DNA of 64,000 nt, taken from the NCBI RefSeq assembly GCF_015482775.1, contig NZ_CP058214.1, positions 2,346,501 through 2,410,500 on the forward strand, written 5' to 3'. The DNA comes from Kaustia mangrovi. Lineage in GTDB: Bacteria > Pseudomonadota > Alphaproteobacteria > Rhizobiales > Im1. A program made the translations under genes and the position numbers. This document shows, piece by piece, positions 51,804-61,451 of the stretch. Position 1 is the first letter of the stretch. The number at the start of each line of letters is the position of its first letter. The notes beneath the pieces are model-generated. The model searched no databases. It saw nothing but the letters and a program-made list of their open reading frames with translations, and had not been told where the DNA came from.

Positions 51804-52564
51804 CACATGAACTCCCCGCCGGCGACCGCGATGGCCTGGCCGGTGACGGCGGACGCCGCCTCGCCCGCGAGCCACGAGACCGCATCGGCCACCTCCTCCG
51901 GCGCGACCAGCCGGCCTTGCGGATTGGCGCGCGTGAAGCTCGCGCGCACATCCGCCTCCTCCCGGCCCGTCTCCGCGGCGACGCGGGCGACGCTGCCGCG
52001 CACGAGATCGGTATCGGTGAAGCCCGGGCAGACCGCATTGACGGTGATGCCGGACCGCGCCGTCTCGAGCGCCAGTGCGCGGGTCAGCCCGATCGCGGCA
52101 TGCTTGGCCGCGCAATAGGCGGACACGTAAGGGTAGCCCTTGAGCCCAGCCGTGCTCGCCACGGTGACGATACGCCCGAAGCCCGCCTCGCGCATCCCCG
52201 GAAGGACGGCGTGGATGCAATGGACGGCACCCTCGAGATTGACCCCGAGCATGCGCCTGAGGAGGCTCGTGTCGGTGCGCTCGAACGGCGCGCTCTCCGC
52301 CGCGCCCGCATTGTTGACGAGGATGGAGACGGGGCCGGAGCGCTCAGCTGCACGCGCGAAGCCGTCCGCCACCGCCGCCTCGTCGGTGACGTCGAAACGG
52401 ACCGTGCCGGCCGCGCCGATAGCCTTCGCCGTCTCCTCGAGCGGGCCCTCCCGGCGGCCGGCCAGCGTCACCCGCGCACCGGCGCGCGCGAGCGCCGCCG
52501 CGATCGCGGCACCGATTCCCGTGCCGCCGCCTGTTATCATCGCATGTCGGCCCGCAAGCGACAT
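51803..52564 (-). CDS. SDR-family oxidoreductase
   Basis: 253-residue short-chain dehydrogenase. Cofactor motif is [13 protein letters not shown] (TGxxxGxG), the structural NNAG is VNNAGAAES, and the catalytic set is VASTAGLKG (Ser) with YCAAK (Tyr, Lys). Arg in AGRREG suggests NADP preference. It probably oxidises or reduces a hydroxyacyl-CoA intermediate of the aromatic pathway. First gene of the leftward operon, 1 bp overlap with marR; divergent from the monooxygenase gene across 215 bp containing the AT-rich palindrome. Confidence 0.89.
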   Translation of the reverse strand: MSLAGRHAMITGGGTGIGAAIAAALARAGARVTLAGRREGPLEETAKAIGAAGTVRFDVTDEAAVADGFARAAERSGPVSILVNNAGAAESAPFERTDTSLLRRMLGVNLEGAVHCIHAVLPGMREAGFGRIVTVASTAGLKGYPYVSAYCAAKHAAIGLTRALALETARSGITVNAVCPGFTDTDLVRGSVARVAAETGREEADVRASFTRANPQGRLVAPEEVADAVSWLAGEAASAVTGQAIAVAGGEFM

Positions 52565-52630
52565 GGATCGAAGCCTCCTCCCGTTTCGCGGTCGCCGAAG
52601 GCCTTGGGAATTGCCGTCTTGCGACCCGAG

Positions 52631-52650
52631 TTATTTTAAGCTTAAAATAT
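52631..52650. promoter_or_regulatory. AT-rich palindrome, putative MarR operator (copy B)
   Basis: TTATTTTAAGCTTAAAATAT contains an 18-bp perfect palindrome (52632-52649) centred on AAGCTT. It lies between the divergent starts of the SDR gene (52564) and the aromatic monooxygenase gene (52780). It differs from the copy at 19768 in three of 20 bases. No third copy was found in the window. Confidence 0.65.
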
Positions 52651-52779
52651 TTTCGGTGGCAAGACAAGGCGGCCTTGCCGCGGGCGCTTCACGGATTGCC
52701 GGGACAAATCCGGCAATGGCGAAGGGATGTCTGCGAGCCCCCGTGCGGCATGCAGTCCATGACTGGGAGAGGACGCGCA

Positions 52780-55116
52780 ATGAAAGTCTCGATCATCGGC
52801 GGCGGGCCGGCCGGGCTCTATTTCGCCATCCTCGCCAAGGCGGCGTGGCCGGCCATGGACATCGCGGTCCACGAACGCAACCGGCCGGACGACACGTTCG
52901 GCTTCGGCGTCGTCTTCTCCGACGAGACGCTGCAGAACTTCGAGGCCTACGATCCGGAGAGCTACCGGCTCATCACCGATCACTTCGCCTATTGGGACGA
53001 TATCGAGATCCATTTCAAGGACAGCGTCCACCGGATCGGCGGCAACGGCTTCTGCGGCTGCGCGCGCACCACGCTCCTCAAGCTTCTCCACCAGCGCGCC
53101 CGCGCGCTCGGCGTGGAGCTCGTCTTCGACGACGACGTCTCGGATCTCTCCCGCTTCGCCGACAGCGACCTCGTGGTCGCCGCCGACGGCATCAACAGCC
53201 GCATCCGCGAGGATCGCCGCGACCATTTCCGCCCGCAGGTCGACCTGCGCCCCAACCGCTTCTCCTGGATGGGCTCCACCAAGCCGCTCGACGCCTTCAC
53301 CTTCTACTTCCGGGAGACCGAGCACGGCATCTTCATCGCCCATTGCTACCAGTACGAGCCGGGCCGCTCCACCTGGGTGATGGAGACCGATCCGGAGACC
53401 TTCGCGCGCGCCGGGCTGGAGGCGATGAGCGAGGAGGCGGCGGCGCGGTTCCTCGAAGGCGTGTTCGCAGACGAGCTCGACGGGCACAGGCTCATCACCA
53501 ACCGCTCCATGTGGCGCCAGTTCCCCATGATCCGAAACGAGCGCTGGACCATGGACAATGTGGTGCTGCTCGGCGACGCCAAGGCGACAGCGCATTTCTC
53601 CATAGGCTCCGGCACCAAGCTCGCCATGGAGGACGCCATCGCGCTCTTTAAGGCCTTGAAGGCAACCGGCACCGTGCCCGACGCGCTTGCCCGGTTCGAG
53701 AGCGGGCGGCGCGAGGAGGTGGAGAAGACCCAGCACGCCGCCGACGTCTCGCTCGTCTGGTTCGAGCATATCGGCCGCTTCTGGGACATGGAGCCCGTGC
53801 AGTTCGCCTTCGGCCTCATGACGCGCTCCAAGGCCATCACCTACGACAATCTGGAGCTCAGGGCGCCCGATTTCGTGCGCGCGGCCGACCGGATGTTCGC
53901 CCGCCAGACGCGCGGGCGCGGCTTCGACGTCGATGTCGATGAGCCGGTCGCGCCCATGTTCCAGCCCTTCCGTCTTCGCGACATGGTCCTGGAGAACCGC
54001 GTCGTCGTCTCGCCCATGTGCATGTATTCCGCCGAGGAGGGCGTGCCGGGCGACTTCCACCTCGTCCATTACGGCGCCCGCGCCATGGGCGGGGCCGGAC
54101 TCATGTTCACCGAGATGACCGATATCTCGCGCGATGCCCGCATCTCGCCCGGCTGTACCGGCATCTACGACGACGCGCAGGAAGCCGCCTGGAAGCGCAT
54201 CGTCGACTTCGTCCACGAACGCTCCCGCACGAAGTTCTGCCTGCAGATCGGCCATGCCGGGCGCAAGGGCTCGACCCGGCTCATGTGGGAGGGCATCGAC
54301 GAGCCGCTGGAGGAGGGCAACTGGGAGATCGTCGCGCCCTCGCCGCTGCCCTATTTCCCCCACAGCCAGGTGCCGCGCGAGATGACGCGCGCCGACATGG
54401 ACGCCACGCTCGAGGATTACGTCGCCGCCGTCCACCGCGCCGGGCGCGCGGGCTTCGACATGATCGAGCTGCACTGCGCGCACGGCTATCTGCTCGCGAC
54501 CTTCATCTCGCCGCTGACCAACCGGCGCACGGACGACTACGGCGGCAGCCTGGACAACCGCCTGCGCTTTCCGCTCGAAGTCTTCGCCGCCATGCGCGAG
54601 GCCTGGCCGAACCGCAAGCCGATGTCGGTCCGCCTGTCGGCCACCGACTGGAAGGAAGGCGGCATCACCGGCGACGACACGGTGGAGATCGCGCGCGCCT
54701 TCGCCCGCGCCGGCGCCGACCTGATCGACGTCTCCTCCGGCCAGACGGTGCACGACGCCAAGCCGGTCTTCGGGCGCATGTTCCAGACGCCGTTCTCCGA
54801 CCAGGTGCGCAACGAGGCCGGCCTCGCCACCATGTGCGTCGGCAACATCACCACGGCGGACCAGGTGAACACCATCCTCGCCGCCGGCCGCGCCGACCTC
54901 GTCGCGCTGGCGCGGCCCCATCTCGCCAATCCGAGCTTTGCGCTCAACGCCGCCGCGGAGTATGGCTTTGGCGACCTCTATTGCCCGCCGCAATACGAGG
55001 CCGGCTTCGAGCAGGCCATGCGCAACGCCCAGCGCACCCGCGAGGAGCTGAAGGAGCTGCGCCTGAAGGCGAGGCCGCGCCATCGCTACCAGCGCATGCG
55101 CGAGGCGGCGGAATAA
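52780..55116 (+). CDS. Bifunctional aryl-CoA monooxygenase/OYE-type reductase (2-aminobenzoyl-CoA or salicylyl-CoA 5-hydroxylase type)
   Basis: 778-residue two-domain flavoprotein. N-terminal PHBH-type FAD monooxygenase (about 1-385): [10 protein letters not shown] near residue 7, middle VAADGIN, and [26 protein letters not shown] for the FAD pyrophosphate. C-terminal old-yellow-enzyme FMN domain (about 390-775): [64 protein letters not shown]. This fusion matches 2-aminobenzoyl-CoA monooxygenase/reductase of Azoarcus and is often named salicylyl-CoA 5-hydroxylase/oxidoreductase. It oxygenates and reduces the aryl-CoA ring. Start follows GGGAGAGGACG. Divergent from the SDR-marR operon. Confidence 0.93.
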   Translation: MKVSIIGGGPAGLYFAILAKAAWPAMDIAVHERNRPDDTFGFGVVFSDETLQNFEAYDPESYRLITDHFAYWDDIEIHFKDSVHRIGGNGFCGCARTTLLKLLHQRARALGVELVFDDDVSDLSRFADSDLVVAADGINSRIREDRRDHFRPQVDLRPNRFSWMGSTKPLDAFTFYFRETEHGIFIAHCYQYEPGRSTWVMETDPETFARAGLEAMSEEAAARFLEGVFADELDGHRLITNRSMWRQFPMIRNERWTMDNVVLLGDAKATAHFSIGSGTKLAMEDAIALFKALKATGTVPDALARFESGRREEVEKTQHAADVSLVWFEHIGRFWDMEPVQFAFGLMTRSKAITYDNLELRAPDFVRAADRMFARQTRGRGFDVDVDEPVAPMFQPFRLRDMVLENRVVVSPMCMYSAEEGVPGDFHLVHYGARAMGGAGLMFTEMTDISRDARISPGCTGIYDDAQEAAWKRIVDFVHERSRTKFCLQIGHAGRKGSTRLMWEGIDEPLEEGNWEIVAPSPLPYFPHSQVPREMTRADMDATLEDYVAAVHRAGRAGFDMIELHCAHGYLLATFISPLTNRRTDDYGGSLDNRLRFPLEVFAAMREAWPNRKPMSVRLSATDWKEGGITGDDTVEIARAFARAGADLIDVSSGQTVHDAKPVFGRMFQTPFSDQVRNEAGLATMCVGNITTADQVNTILAAGRADLVALARPHLANPSFALNAAAEYGFGDLYCPPQYEAGFEQAMRNAQRTREELKELRLKARPRHRYQRMREAAE

Positions 55117-55154
55117 GATTGCCCGGACAGGGAGAGACAGGGGAGGGTCAGTCC

Positions 55155-56396
55155 ATGAAAGCCATTGTTGTCGGGGGCGGGATCGGGGGCCTCGCCACCG
55201 CGCTCGCGCTCCACGAGAAGGGGATCGAGGCGGAGATCTTCGAGCAGTCGCGCGAGGTGCGCGAGCTCGGGGTCGGCATCAACACGCTGCCGCACGCCAT
55301 CAGGGAGCTCGCCGCGTTCGGCCTTCTCGACGCGCTCGACCGGGTCGCCATCCGCACGCACGAGCTGATCTACACCAACCGCTTCGGCCAGGAGATCTGG
55401 CGCGAGCTGCGCGGGACCGACGCGGGCTACGACTATCCGCAGTTCTCCATCCATCGCGGCAAGCTGCAGGCCGTGCTGCACGAGGCCGTGCTGGACAGGC
55501 TCGGGCCCGAACGCGTGAGAACGGGCCTCAGGCTGTCCGCCTTCGAACAGGACGACACGGGCGTGACCGCGCGGTTCGAGAGGCGCGACGGCGGCGCCGA
55601 GGAGGCGCGCGGAGACATCCTGATCGGCGCCGACGGCATCCATTCCACCGTGCGCGGGACCTTCTACCCCGACGAGGGGCCGCCGCGCTGGAACGGCCTC
55701 ATGCTGTGGCGCGGGGCGACATGGTGGCCGCCCTTCATGACCGGGCGCTCCATGGTGATCGCCGGCGGCATGAAGGCGAAGCTCGTCCTCTATCCGATCT
55801 ACAACGATCCGGCGCGCCCCGGCGAAACGCTCATGAACTGGGCGGTTGTGGCCAAGATCGGCGACCGCGACACGCCGCCGCCCCGGCGCGAGGACTGGTC
55901 GCGGCCCGGCAAGCGCGAGGAGCTCATGCCCTTCGTGGAAGGCTCGTTCAGCGGCTGCGTCATCGATCCGGTGAAGCTGATCGAGGCGACGGAGGAATTC
56001 TACGAATATCCCATGTGCGACCGCGATCCGCTCAAGCAATGGAGCTTCGGACGGGTCACGCTGCTGGGCGATGCGGCCCACCCCATGTATCCCGTCGGCT
56101 CGAACGGGGCGAGCCAGGCCGTGCTCGACGCCCGCTTCCTCGCCGATGTGCTGGCCCACGGCGGCGATCCGGTCGCCGCGCTCAAGGCCTATGAGGCAGA
56201 ACGGCTGGCCAAGACCGCCGACATCGTGATCCAGAACCGCTCCGGCGGGCCGGAACGGGTGATCGACGTCATCGAGGAGCGCGCGCCGCAGGGGTTTGCC
56301 GACATCGGCGATGTCGCGAGCCCGGAGGAGCTCAAGGCCATCGTCGCCGGCTACCAGAAGATGGCGGGCTTCGACCAGAGCCAGGTGAACCGGTAG
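55155..56396 (+). CDS. FAD-dependent monooxygenase (PhzS/salicylate hydroxylase-like)
   Basis: 413-residue class A flavoprotein hydroxylase. GxGxxG is VVGGGIGGLATALAL (residues 5-19), the DG motif is ILIGADGIHSTVRG, and the GD motif is RVTLLGDAAHPMYPVGSNGASQAVLDA. GVGINTLPHAIREL resembles the PhzS-like flavin-dependent oxidoreductases. It is 38 bp downstream of the bifunctional monooxygenase with a GGGGAGGG ribosome site, so shares its transcript. Substrate is unknown; a peripheral aromatic acid is the simplest guess. Confidence 0.88.
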   Translation: MKAIVVGGGIGGLATALALHEKGIEAEIFEQSREVRELGVGINTLPHAIRELAAFGLLDALDRVAIRTHELIYTNRFGQEIWRELRGTDAGYDYPQFSIHRGKLQAVLHEAVLDRLGPERVRTGLRLSAFEQDDTGVTARFERRDGGAEEARGDILIGADGIHSTVRGTFYPDEGPPRWNGLMLWRGATWWPPFMTGRSMVIAGGMKAKLVLYPIYNDPARPGETLMNWAVVAKIGDRDTPPPRREDWSRPGKREELMPFVEGSFSGCVIDPVKLIEATEEFYEYPMCDRDPLKQWSFGRVTLLGDAAHPMYPVGSNGASQAVLDARFLADVLAHGGDPVAALKAYEAERLAKTADIVIQNRSGGPERVIDVIEERAPQGFADIGDVASPEELKAIVAGYQKMAGFDQSQVNR

Positions 56397-56608
56397 GGGG
56401 ACCAGTCTCCTTTGCGTTATTCCCGAGCAACCGGAGGATTCATACCGGCCCGGACGCCGTGTGACCGGACCAGGAACGCATCGACATGGGCCTATGGAGC
56501 GTTGGGAAGCTTGAGACCTGCCATTTGTTTCTAGCGCGGCAAGCACCCGTCGTCGTGACAAAGGCGTGGGGCAATGAGGTTGGGCCGTTCGCGGCAGAGA
56601 CAGATAGT

Positions 56609-56644
56609 GAGTGCCCCGCCCGCTCCCTATTGGGCGGGGCACTC
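56609..56644. other. 13-bp-stem hairpin with a GCTCCCTATT loop
   Basis: Arms GAGTGCCCCGCCC / GGGCGGGGCACTC enclose a 10-base loop, GCTCCCTATT. No T-run follows, so it is not a standard terminator, though it could end the transcript of the upstream monooxygenase genes. The loop almost equals that of the hairpin at 57392. Confidence 0.6.
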
Positions 56645-57391
56645 ATCCCCCCGGCCTATCTTGGTGGGACCGACCGGCTGGTGCCGGCGTCGGATTGTCC
56701 AGACATTCCCCACCGGCGGAGCTGCCATCCGCTGCAGCCACGATCCGCCAGTGTCGCGATGGGTGACAGAACCGAGCGTCTCTCAGGATCGGCGCTGGTT
56801 AGGCATCCCCGCACACAACAGGCCGATAGTTCAGCTTGTCTTGGAAGAAGAATGACCGTCTTGACGAGGTCTCTGGTGAGATTTCACGCCAGTATAGCGC
56901 GGCTTTTCCCACTGACTTTTGCGCAAGATGCGCAGGAATGCCCTGTGCGCAGATGCGCACTTCCATAATGAAACTCATACCGCAGCCCCCTTTGGCAGAG
57001 CATGTCACGGACATCTCTGCCCGTGCTTGGCATCTTTGTTTTGGCTCCCCATGCAGTACGATTAATTGTTGCCCACAAACTCCAACAAATCAACATCTAA
57101 AAAAATTTAATATAATCCCATGACAATTAATATTATTATGTCAACTTCTGGTAATTGTATTATTTTATAAACTATATACATCTCTGATATTTATATATGT
57201 ATACAAATGGTACGAATATCGCAAAAATACTAATATAGTATGGGATAGTTCATTATATATCATGATCCAGTTCAGCACTTATCATTTTGCGTCATTCGAT
57301 ATTTTTAGTGGATAGGAGTGTGTCATAACGTTGTCTTCTGGACGTGCAGTATTGGTCTTGCGTGCAATACGTTGCTAGCATAGTTGGGGTG

Positions 57392-57479
57392 CGGCAAGGG
57401 CAGCTCCCTAATTGCCCTTGCCGTGCAGAGAGCGGCGGCATCCCCCTGGTGGGACTTCCCCCCGGCTGCCGCCGCTCTC
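57392..57479 (+). ncRNA. Candidate small RNA: two consecutive hairpins
   Basis: Hairpin 1 has an 11-bp stem (CGGCAAGGGCA / TGCCCTTGCCG, 57392-57423) with loop GCTCCCTAAT. Hairpin 2 has a 13-bp stem (GAGAGCGGCGGCA / TGCCGCCGCTCTC, 57428-57479) with a C-rich 26-base loop. A sigma70-like promoter, TTGGTC-N18-TAGCAT (57352-57381), is 11 bp upstream. CUCCCU in the loop could pair with AGGGAG ribosome sites. No T-run follows. Expression is unproven. Confidence 0.35.
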
Positions 57480-57752
57480 ACTCCGGATCGATATGGCAGC
57501 AGTTCTACTCTCCCGACACCAACCGCTCGCGCGCAGCGCTGGCCAGATAGGCCGAGTGGGTGATACCTGTGCGCGCGGCCGGTTCGTGGAGGCGCTCGTC
57601 CGCAAGCTCATCCTGGAGCTGGCCGAGGCCGGCGATCCGGGCGGAGCGCGCCGGCCGGAATGAGCCCGGACTTGTCCCGCCGGCGGCCTTGAGGCACTGT
57701 GCGTTCGCGAAAGACTGTTTCGCCAACCGAAATGACATCGCGAGCGATTTCC

Positions 57753-59264
57753 ATGAACGATCCGAACACCGCTGAGCTGACCGTCGGCGTCGTGGGCGCC
57801 GGCGCCATGGGGCAGGGCATCGTGCAGGTGAGCCTCACCGGCGGCATGGCCGTCAGGCTCCACGACGCCAGGCCGGGAGGCGCGGAGGCCGGCCGCGACG
57901 CCGTCTTCGCCCGCATCGACCGGCTGGTGGAGAAGGGACGGCTGGACGAGGCCGGGGCGGAGGCGGCCAAGGGCCGGCTGACGCTGATCGACGGCATTGC
58001 CGGGCTCGCCGGCTGCGACGCGGTCATCGAGGCGGTGTTCGAGGATCTTCAGCTGAAGCGCAAGCTGTTCGCCGAGATCGAGGAGACCGTGTCGGACGAC
58101 TGCCTGATCGCCTCCAACACCTCCTCCATCCTCATCGCCTCCATTGCCAGCGCGGCCAGGAAGCGGGACCGGATCGCGGGGCTCCATTTCTTCAACCCCG
58201 TGCCGCTCATGAAGCTCGTGGAGGTGGTGCGCGGGCCGGAGACCTCGCAGGCCACCGTCGACGCGCTGGTCGCGCTCGGCAAGCGCATGGGCCGCGTGCC
58301 GGTGGTCGCGCGCGACGCGCCGGGCTTCCTCGTCAATCATGGCGGGCGCGCCTTCACCACCGAAGGCATCCGCCTCCTCCACGAGCGCGTGGCCACGCCG
58401 GCCGAGATCGACGCGGTGATGCGCGACTGCTGCGGCTACCGGATGGGGCCGTGCGAGCTCATGGATCTGACCGGCATCGATGTGAACCTGCCGGTGACCG
58501 ACATCATCCATGAGGGCTTCTCGCAGGATCCGCGGCTGAAGACCTTCTTCCCCCACCGCGCCCTCTTCGAGGCCGGCCGCCATGGCCGCAAGACGGGCGC
58601 CGGCCATTACGACTACGACGAGACCGGCCGGATCACGGGCGCCCCCTCGCCCGACCATGCGAGCGATGCCGCGCCGGCCAAGGCCGTCGCGCTCGCCGAG
58701 CCCGACGCCGCCCTGAAGGCCTTTGCGGAAGGGCTCGGCGCGACGGTGCTGGACGCCGACGACGGGACGAGCCCGATCCTCGCCGCCCCGGTCGGCGAGG
58801 ACTGCGCGACGCTCGCCCACCGCACCGGCGCCGACCATCGCCGCCTCGTGGCGGTCGACCTCGTCTTCCTGAGCGAGGCGCGCGCCACGATCATGACGCC
58901 GCCCGGCGCCGATCCCAAGGCGCGCGACGCGGTGGCCGCACTCATCGCCCGAGCGGGCCGCAAGGTCACCGCCATCAAGGATTCGCCCGGCTTCGTCGCC
59001 CAGCGCATCCAGGCCATGATCGCCAATCTCGGCGCCGAGATGGCGCAGATCGGCGTCGCCGCGCCGGAGGAGATCGACACCGCCATGGAGCTCGGCCTCA
59101 ACTATCCCAAGGGCCCGCTCGCGCTCGCCGACGCCGTCGGCCCGGACCGGGTCATGGCCATTCTCGCCGCCATGCAGGATATTACGGGCGAGGACCGCTA
59201 CCGGACGAGCCTGTGGCTCAGGCGCCGCGCGCTGCTGGGCCTTAGCGCGCACGTTCCCGACTGA
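57753..59264 (+). CDS. 3-hydroxyacyl-CoA dehydrogenase (PaaH/PaaC-like)
   Basis: 503-residue NAD-dependent enzyme. The Rossmann motif is [18 protein letters not shown] (near 10-27), followed by [12 protein letters not shown] and [17 protein letters not shown], which includes the catalytic His. The C-terminal domain is duplicated ([15 protein letters not shown]... and [17 protein letters not shown]...), as in PaaH-type long forms of about 500 residues. Start options are 57753 (used) and 57732. It oxidises a 3-hydroxyacyl-CoA of the ring-derived chain. Followed by an ECH gene after 29 bp; separated from the monooxygenases by the 1.36-kb gap. Confidence 0.9.
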   Translation: MNDPNTAELTVGVVGAGAMGQGIVQVSLTGGMAVRLHDARPGGAEAGRDAVFARIDRLVEKGRLDEAGAEAAKGRLTLIDGIAGLAGCDAVIEAVFEDLQLKRKLFAEIEETVSDDCLIASNTSSILIASIASAARKRDRIAGLHFFNPVPLMKLVEVVRGPETSQATVDALVALGKRMGRVPVVARDAPGFLVNHGGRAFTTEGIRLLHERVATPAEIDAVMRDCCGYRMGPCELMDLTGIDVNLPVTDIIHEGFSQDPRLKTFFPHRALFEAGRHGRKTGAGHYDYDETGRITGAPSPDHASDAAPAKAVALAEPDAALKAFAEGLGATVLDADDGTSPILAAPVGEDCATLAHRTGADHRRLVAVDLVFLSEARATIMTPPGADPKARDAVAALIARAGRKVTAIKDSPGFVAQRIQAMIANLGAEMAQIGVAAPEEIDTAMELGLNYPKGPLALADAVGPDRVMAILAAMQDITGEDRYRTSLWLRRRALLGLSAHVPD

Positions 59265-59293
59265 GCCGGAGGACAGAACTCGGAGGAGCCCCC

Positions 59294-60103
59294 ATGTCTG
59301 TGGATTACGGCCGCTACACGGCGCTCAAGATCGCGCGGCCCGCGCCGCGCATCCTGGAGATCGTGCTGTCGGCGCCGGGCCGGCTCAACGCGCTCGACCA
59401 TGAGGGCCATGGCGAGCTCGCCGAGATCTGGCGCGACGTCGACAAGGATCCCGACACCGCCGTCGTCCTGCTGCGCGGAGAGGGCGGCACCTTCTCCGCC
59501 GGCGGCGACCTCGCCATGGTGGAGGAGATGGCCGACGACTGGACCACCCGCATGCGCGTGTGGAAGGAAGCCTCCGACATCGTCTACAACGTCATCAACT
59601 GCTCCAAGCCCGTCGTCTCCGCCATAGAGGGCGTGGGGGTCGGCGCGGGGCTCGCCGCGGCGCTCGTCTCCGACATCACGGTGGCCGGCCGCACCGCGCG
59701 CATCATCGACGGGCATACCCGGCTCGGCGTGGCGGCGGGCGATCATTCCGCCATTGTCTGGCCGCTGCTCTGCGGCATGGCGAAGGCCAAGTACTACCTG
59801 CTCCTGTGCGAGACCGTGACGGGGGAGGAGGCCGAACGCATCGGCCTCGTCTCGCTGGCAGTGGACGATGACCGGGTCGTTGCCGAAGCGATGGCCGTCT
59901 GCGAGAAGCTCGCCGCCGGCGCGCCGGCCGCCATACGGCTCACCAAGCACGCGCTCAACAACTGGCTGCGCCAGGCCGGCCCGGCCTTCGACGCCTCTCT
60001 GGCGCTGGAGTTCCTGGGCTTCTCCGGCCCCGAGGTCCGCGAGGGCCTCGCCTCGCTGAAGGAGAAGCGCAAGCCGGACTTCGACCCCGACAGTCCGTTC
60101 TAG
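59294..60103 (+). CDS. Enoyl-CoA hydratase/isomerase family protein
   Basis: 269-residue crotonase. Oxyanion-hole blocks are [21 protein letters not shown] and [28 protein letters not shown]. The usual catalytic Glu positions carry Val/Asp substitutions ([19 protein letters not shown]), similar to the acyl-CoA hydrolase/isomerase-type members. AACTCGGAGGAG precedes the ATG. It pairs with the 3-hydroxyacyl-CoA dehydrogenase for beta-oxidation-like degradation. It ends 10 bp from the convergent flippase gene. Confidence 0.88.
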   Translation: MSVDYGRYTALKIARPAPRILEIVLSAPGRLNALDHEGHGELAEIWRDVDKDPDTAVVLLRGEGGTFSAGGDLAMVEEMADDWTTRMRVWKEASDIVYNVINCSKPVVSAIEGVGVGAGLAAALVSDITVAGRTARIIDGHTRLGVAAGDHSAIVWPLLCGMAKAKYYLLLCETVTGEEAERIGLVSLAVDDDRVVAEAMAVCEKLAAGAPAAIRLTKHALNNWLRQAGPAFDASLALEFLGFSGPEVREGLASLKEKRKPDFDPDSPF

Positions 60104-60113
60104 CTTCGACAGT

Positions 60114-61439
60114 TCAGATGGCGTCGGCCCGGTCCCGCGACGGCAGGAGGGCGAGAAGCGTGATCTCGTAGCCGGTGAGCCGCCGCGCGGAGACGGCGAG
60201 CCAGACCGACCAGCACATGACGGCGGAGACCATGGCCCAGCCCGCGCCGATCAGCCCGAATGGCGGCACCAGGACGAGGTTCAGCACGACCAGTATGGCA
60301 AAGCCCGCCACGAAGGCCGGGACGGCGCGCATCTGGTGGCCGGTCACCGTCATGAGCTGGACATTGGGCCCGAGCGCCGCGGTGGCGATCTGCGAAAGGC
60401 CTAGCACGATCAGCAGGCCGTAGCCGGGGACGAATTCCGGCCCGACAATGGCGAGCACATGCCGGCCGACGAGGGCCAGGGTCAGCGTCGCCGCCACCGC
60501 CATGCCGACGGCGATCAGGTTCGCCCGGCCGATGGCCCGCGTGACGCCCTTGCGGTCCTCGCGGACATGGGCCTCTGCGAGGTCCGGCAGCACGATCTGG
60601 TAGATCGCCTTCAGCGCGAAGCCGATAAAGGCGGTGAAGCGGAAGCAGATATTGAAGACCGCGACATCCTCCGGCGGCATCAGCATGCCGAGGATGAGCA
60701 CATCCACATCGGCGAAATAGTTGGTGAACAGCACGAGCAGGATCATCGGCAGGGCCGCGCGCTGCCATTCCGACCGGCTCTCCACCGTGCGCTCCGTGCC
60801 CGAGGCCGCGATGCCGCGCCGGCGCATCAGCACAATCTGGACGGCCGCCGCGCCCGCGATGAGCGCCAGGTTGACCCCCATGAGCGTGGCCGCCGTCACC
60901 TCGTGGCCAAGCGCCGCGATAAGCGCCGAGAAGGCGACGATCACCAGCACGGGCCGCAGGATCGTGTCCGGCAGGAAGCCCAGGAAGGGCCGCCTGTAGG
61001 CATTCGCGATGCCGCCATTGAGCATCAGCGCGCCCATGAAGACCGTCATGACCGCGCCGATGGCGAGCGCGAGGCGCAGATCGCCGGCCATCGTGCCGCC
61101 GAACAGGGCGAGCGCGGCCCAGCTGAGCGCGATCAGGGCACAGGCGCCGATGAGAAGCTGGCGGCGGCTCGCCTTCAGGAACCCCGCGATGAGATCGTCG
61201 CGCCCCTCCACGCGATAGGCGGACAGGTAGCGCATCGCGATGGAGGGAAAGCCCGTCACCGCGAAGATGGTGAGCACGCCCGCAAAGGACATGGCGATGG
61301 CGTAGGTGCCGAGCGTGTCGGCGCCGAGCCAGCGGGCGATCATGATCTGTGTGAGGAAGGTCAGGCCCGCCCCGGCGATGCGCGCGGCGACCAGCATGGC
61401 GGAGAAGGTGAAGAGCCGCGACCCCGTGATCGGTTTCAT
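60114..61439 (-). CDS. Wzx-like oligosaccharide/polysaccharide flippase
   Basis: 441-residue MOP-superfamily membrane protein with about 12 helices. SRLFTFSAMLVAARIAGAGLTFLTQIMIARWLGADTLGTYAIAMSFAGVLTIFAVTGFPSIAMRYL is the usual amino-terminal Wzx/MATE-like opening with the conserved R(W)LG turn. Two C-terminal helical bundles follow. It flips lipid-linked oligosaccharide across the inner membrane. The next two genes leftward-upstream (61452 and 62525) encode FemAB/BioF2-like acyltransferases, so this is the 3' end of a polysaccharide locus extending beyond the window. Confidence 0.87.
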   Translation of the reverse strand: MKPITGSRLFTFSAMLVAARIAGAGLTFLTQIMIARWLGADTLGTYAIAMSFAGVLTIFAVTGFPSIAMRYLSAYRVEGRDDLIAGFLKASRRQLLIGACALIALSWAALALFGGTMAGDLRLALAIGAVMTVFMGALMLNGGIANAYRRPFLGFLPDTILRPVLVIVAFSALIAALGHEVTAATLMGVNLALIAGAAAVQIVLMRRRGIAASGTERTVESRSEWQRAALPMILLVLFTNYFADVDVLILGMLMPPEDVAVFNICFRFTAFIGFALKAIYQIVLPDLAEAHVREDRKGVTRAIGRANLIAVGMAVAATLTLALVGRHVLAIVGPEFVPGYGLLIVLGLSQIATAALGPNVQLMTVTGHQMRAVPAFVAGFAILVVLNLVLVPPFGLIGAGWAMVSAVMCWSVWLAVSARRLTGYEITLLALLPSRDRADAI

Positions 61440-61451
61440 GAGCGCGTCCCC

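Larger units (their letters stand above)
56397..57752. other. 1.36-kb non-coding gap with an AT-rich core and hairpins
   Basis: No open frame here has convincing coding quality or a recognised domain. GC content drops sharply across about 57040-57340, where the DNA is mostly A and T; elsewhere in the gap the composition is intermediate. Contents: a 13-bp-stem hairpin (56609-56644), the AT-rich core, and twin hairpins at 57392-57479. The AT-rich core includes dyads such as TGACA...TGTCA at about 57121-57143 and TATATACAT...ATATGTATA near 57174-57205. The gap splits the aromatic module, so it may be an insertion scar, a degenerate element or an RNA locus. Confidence 0.7.

Noticed and set aside
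56799-57123. Open frames on both strands, including a minus-strand one with faint similarity to Vsr-type mismatch endonucleases (RDMLCQRGLRYEFH).
   Set aside because: The similarity covers about 15 residues, catalytic motifs are missing and codon composition does not fit a gene; it may be a remnant but cannot be supported.
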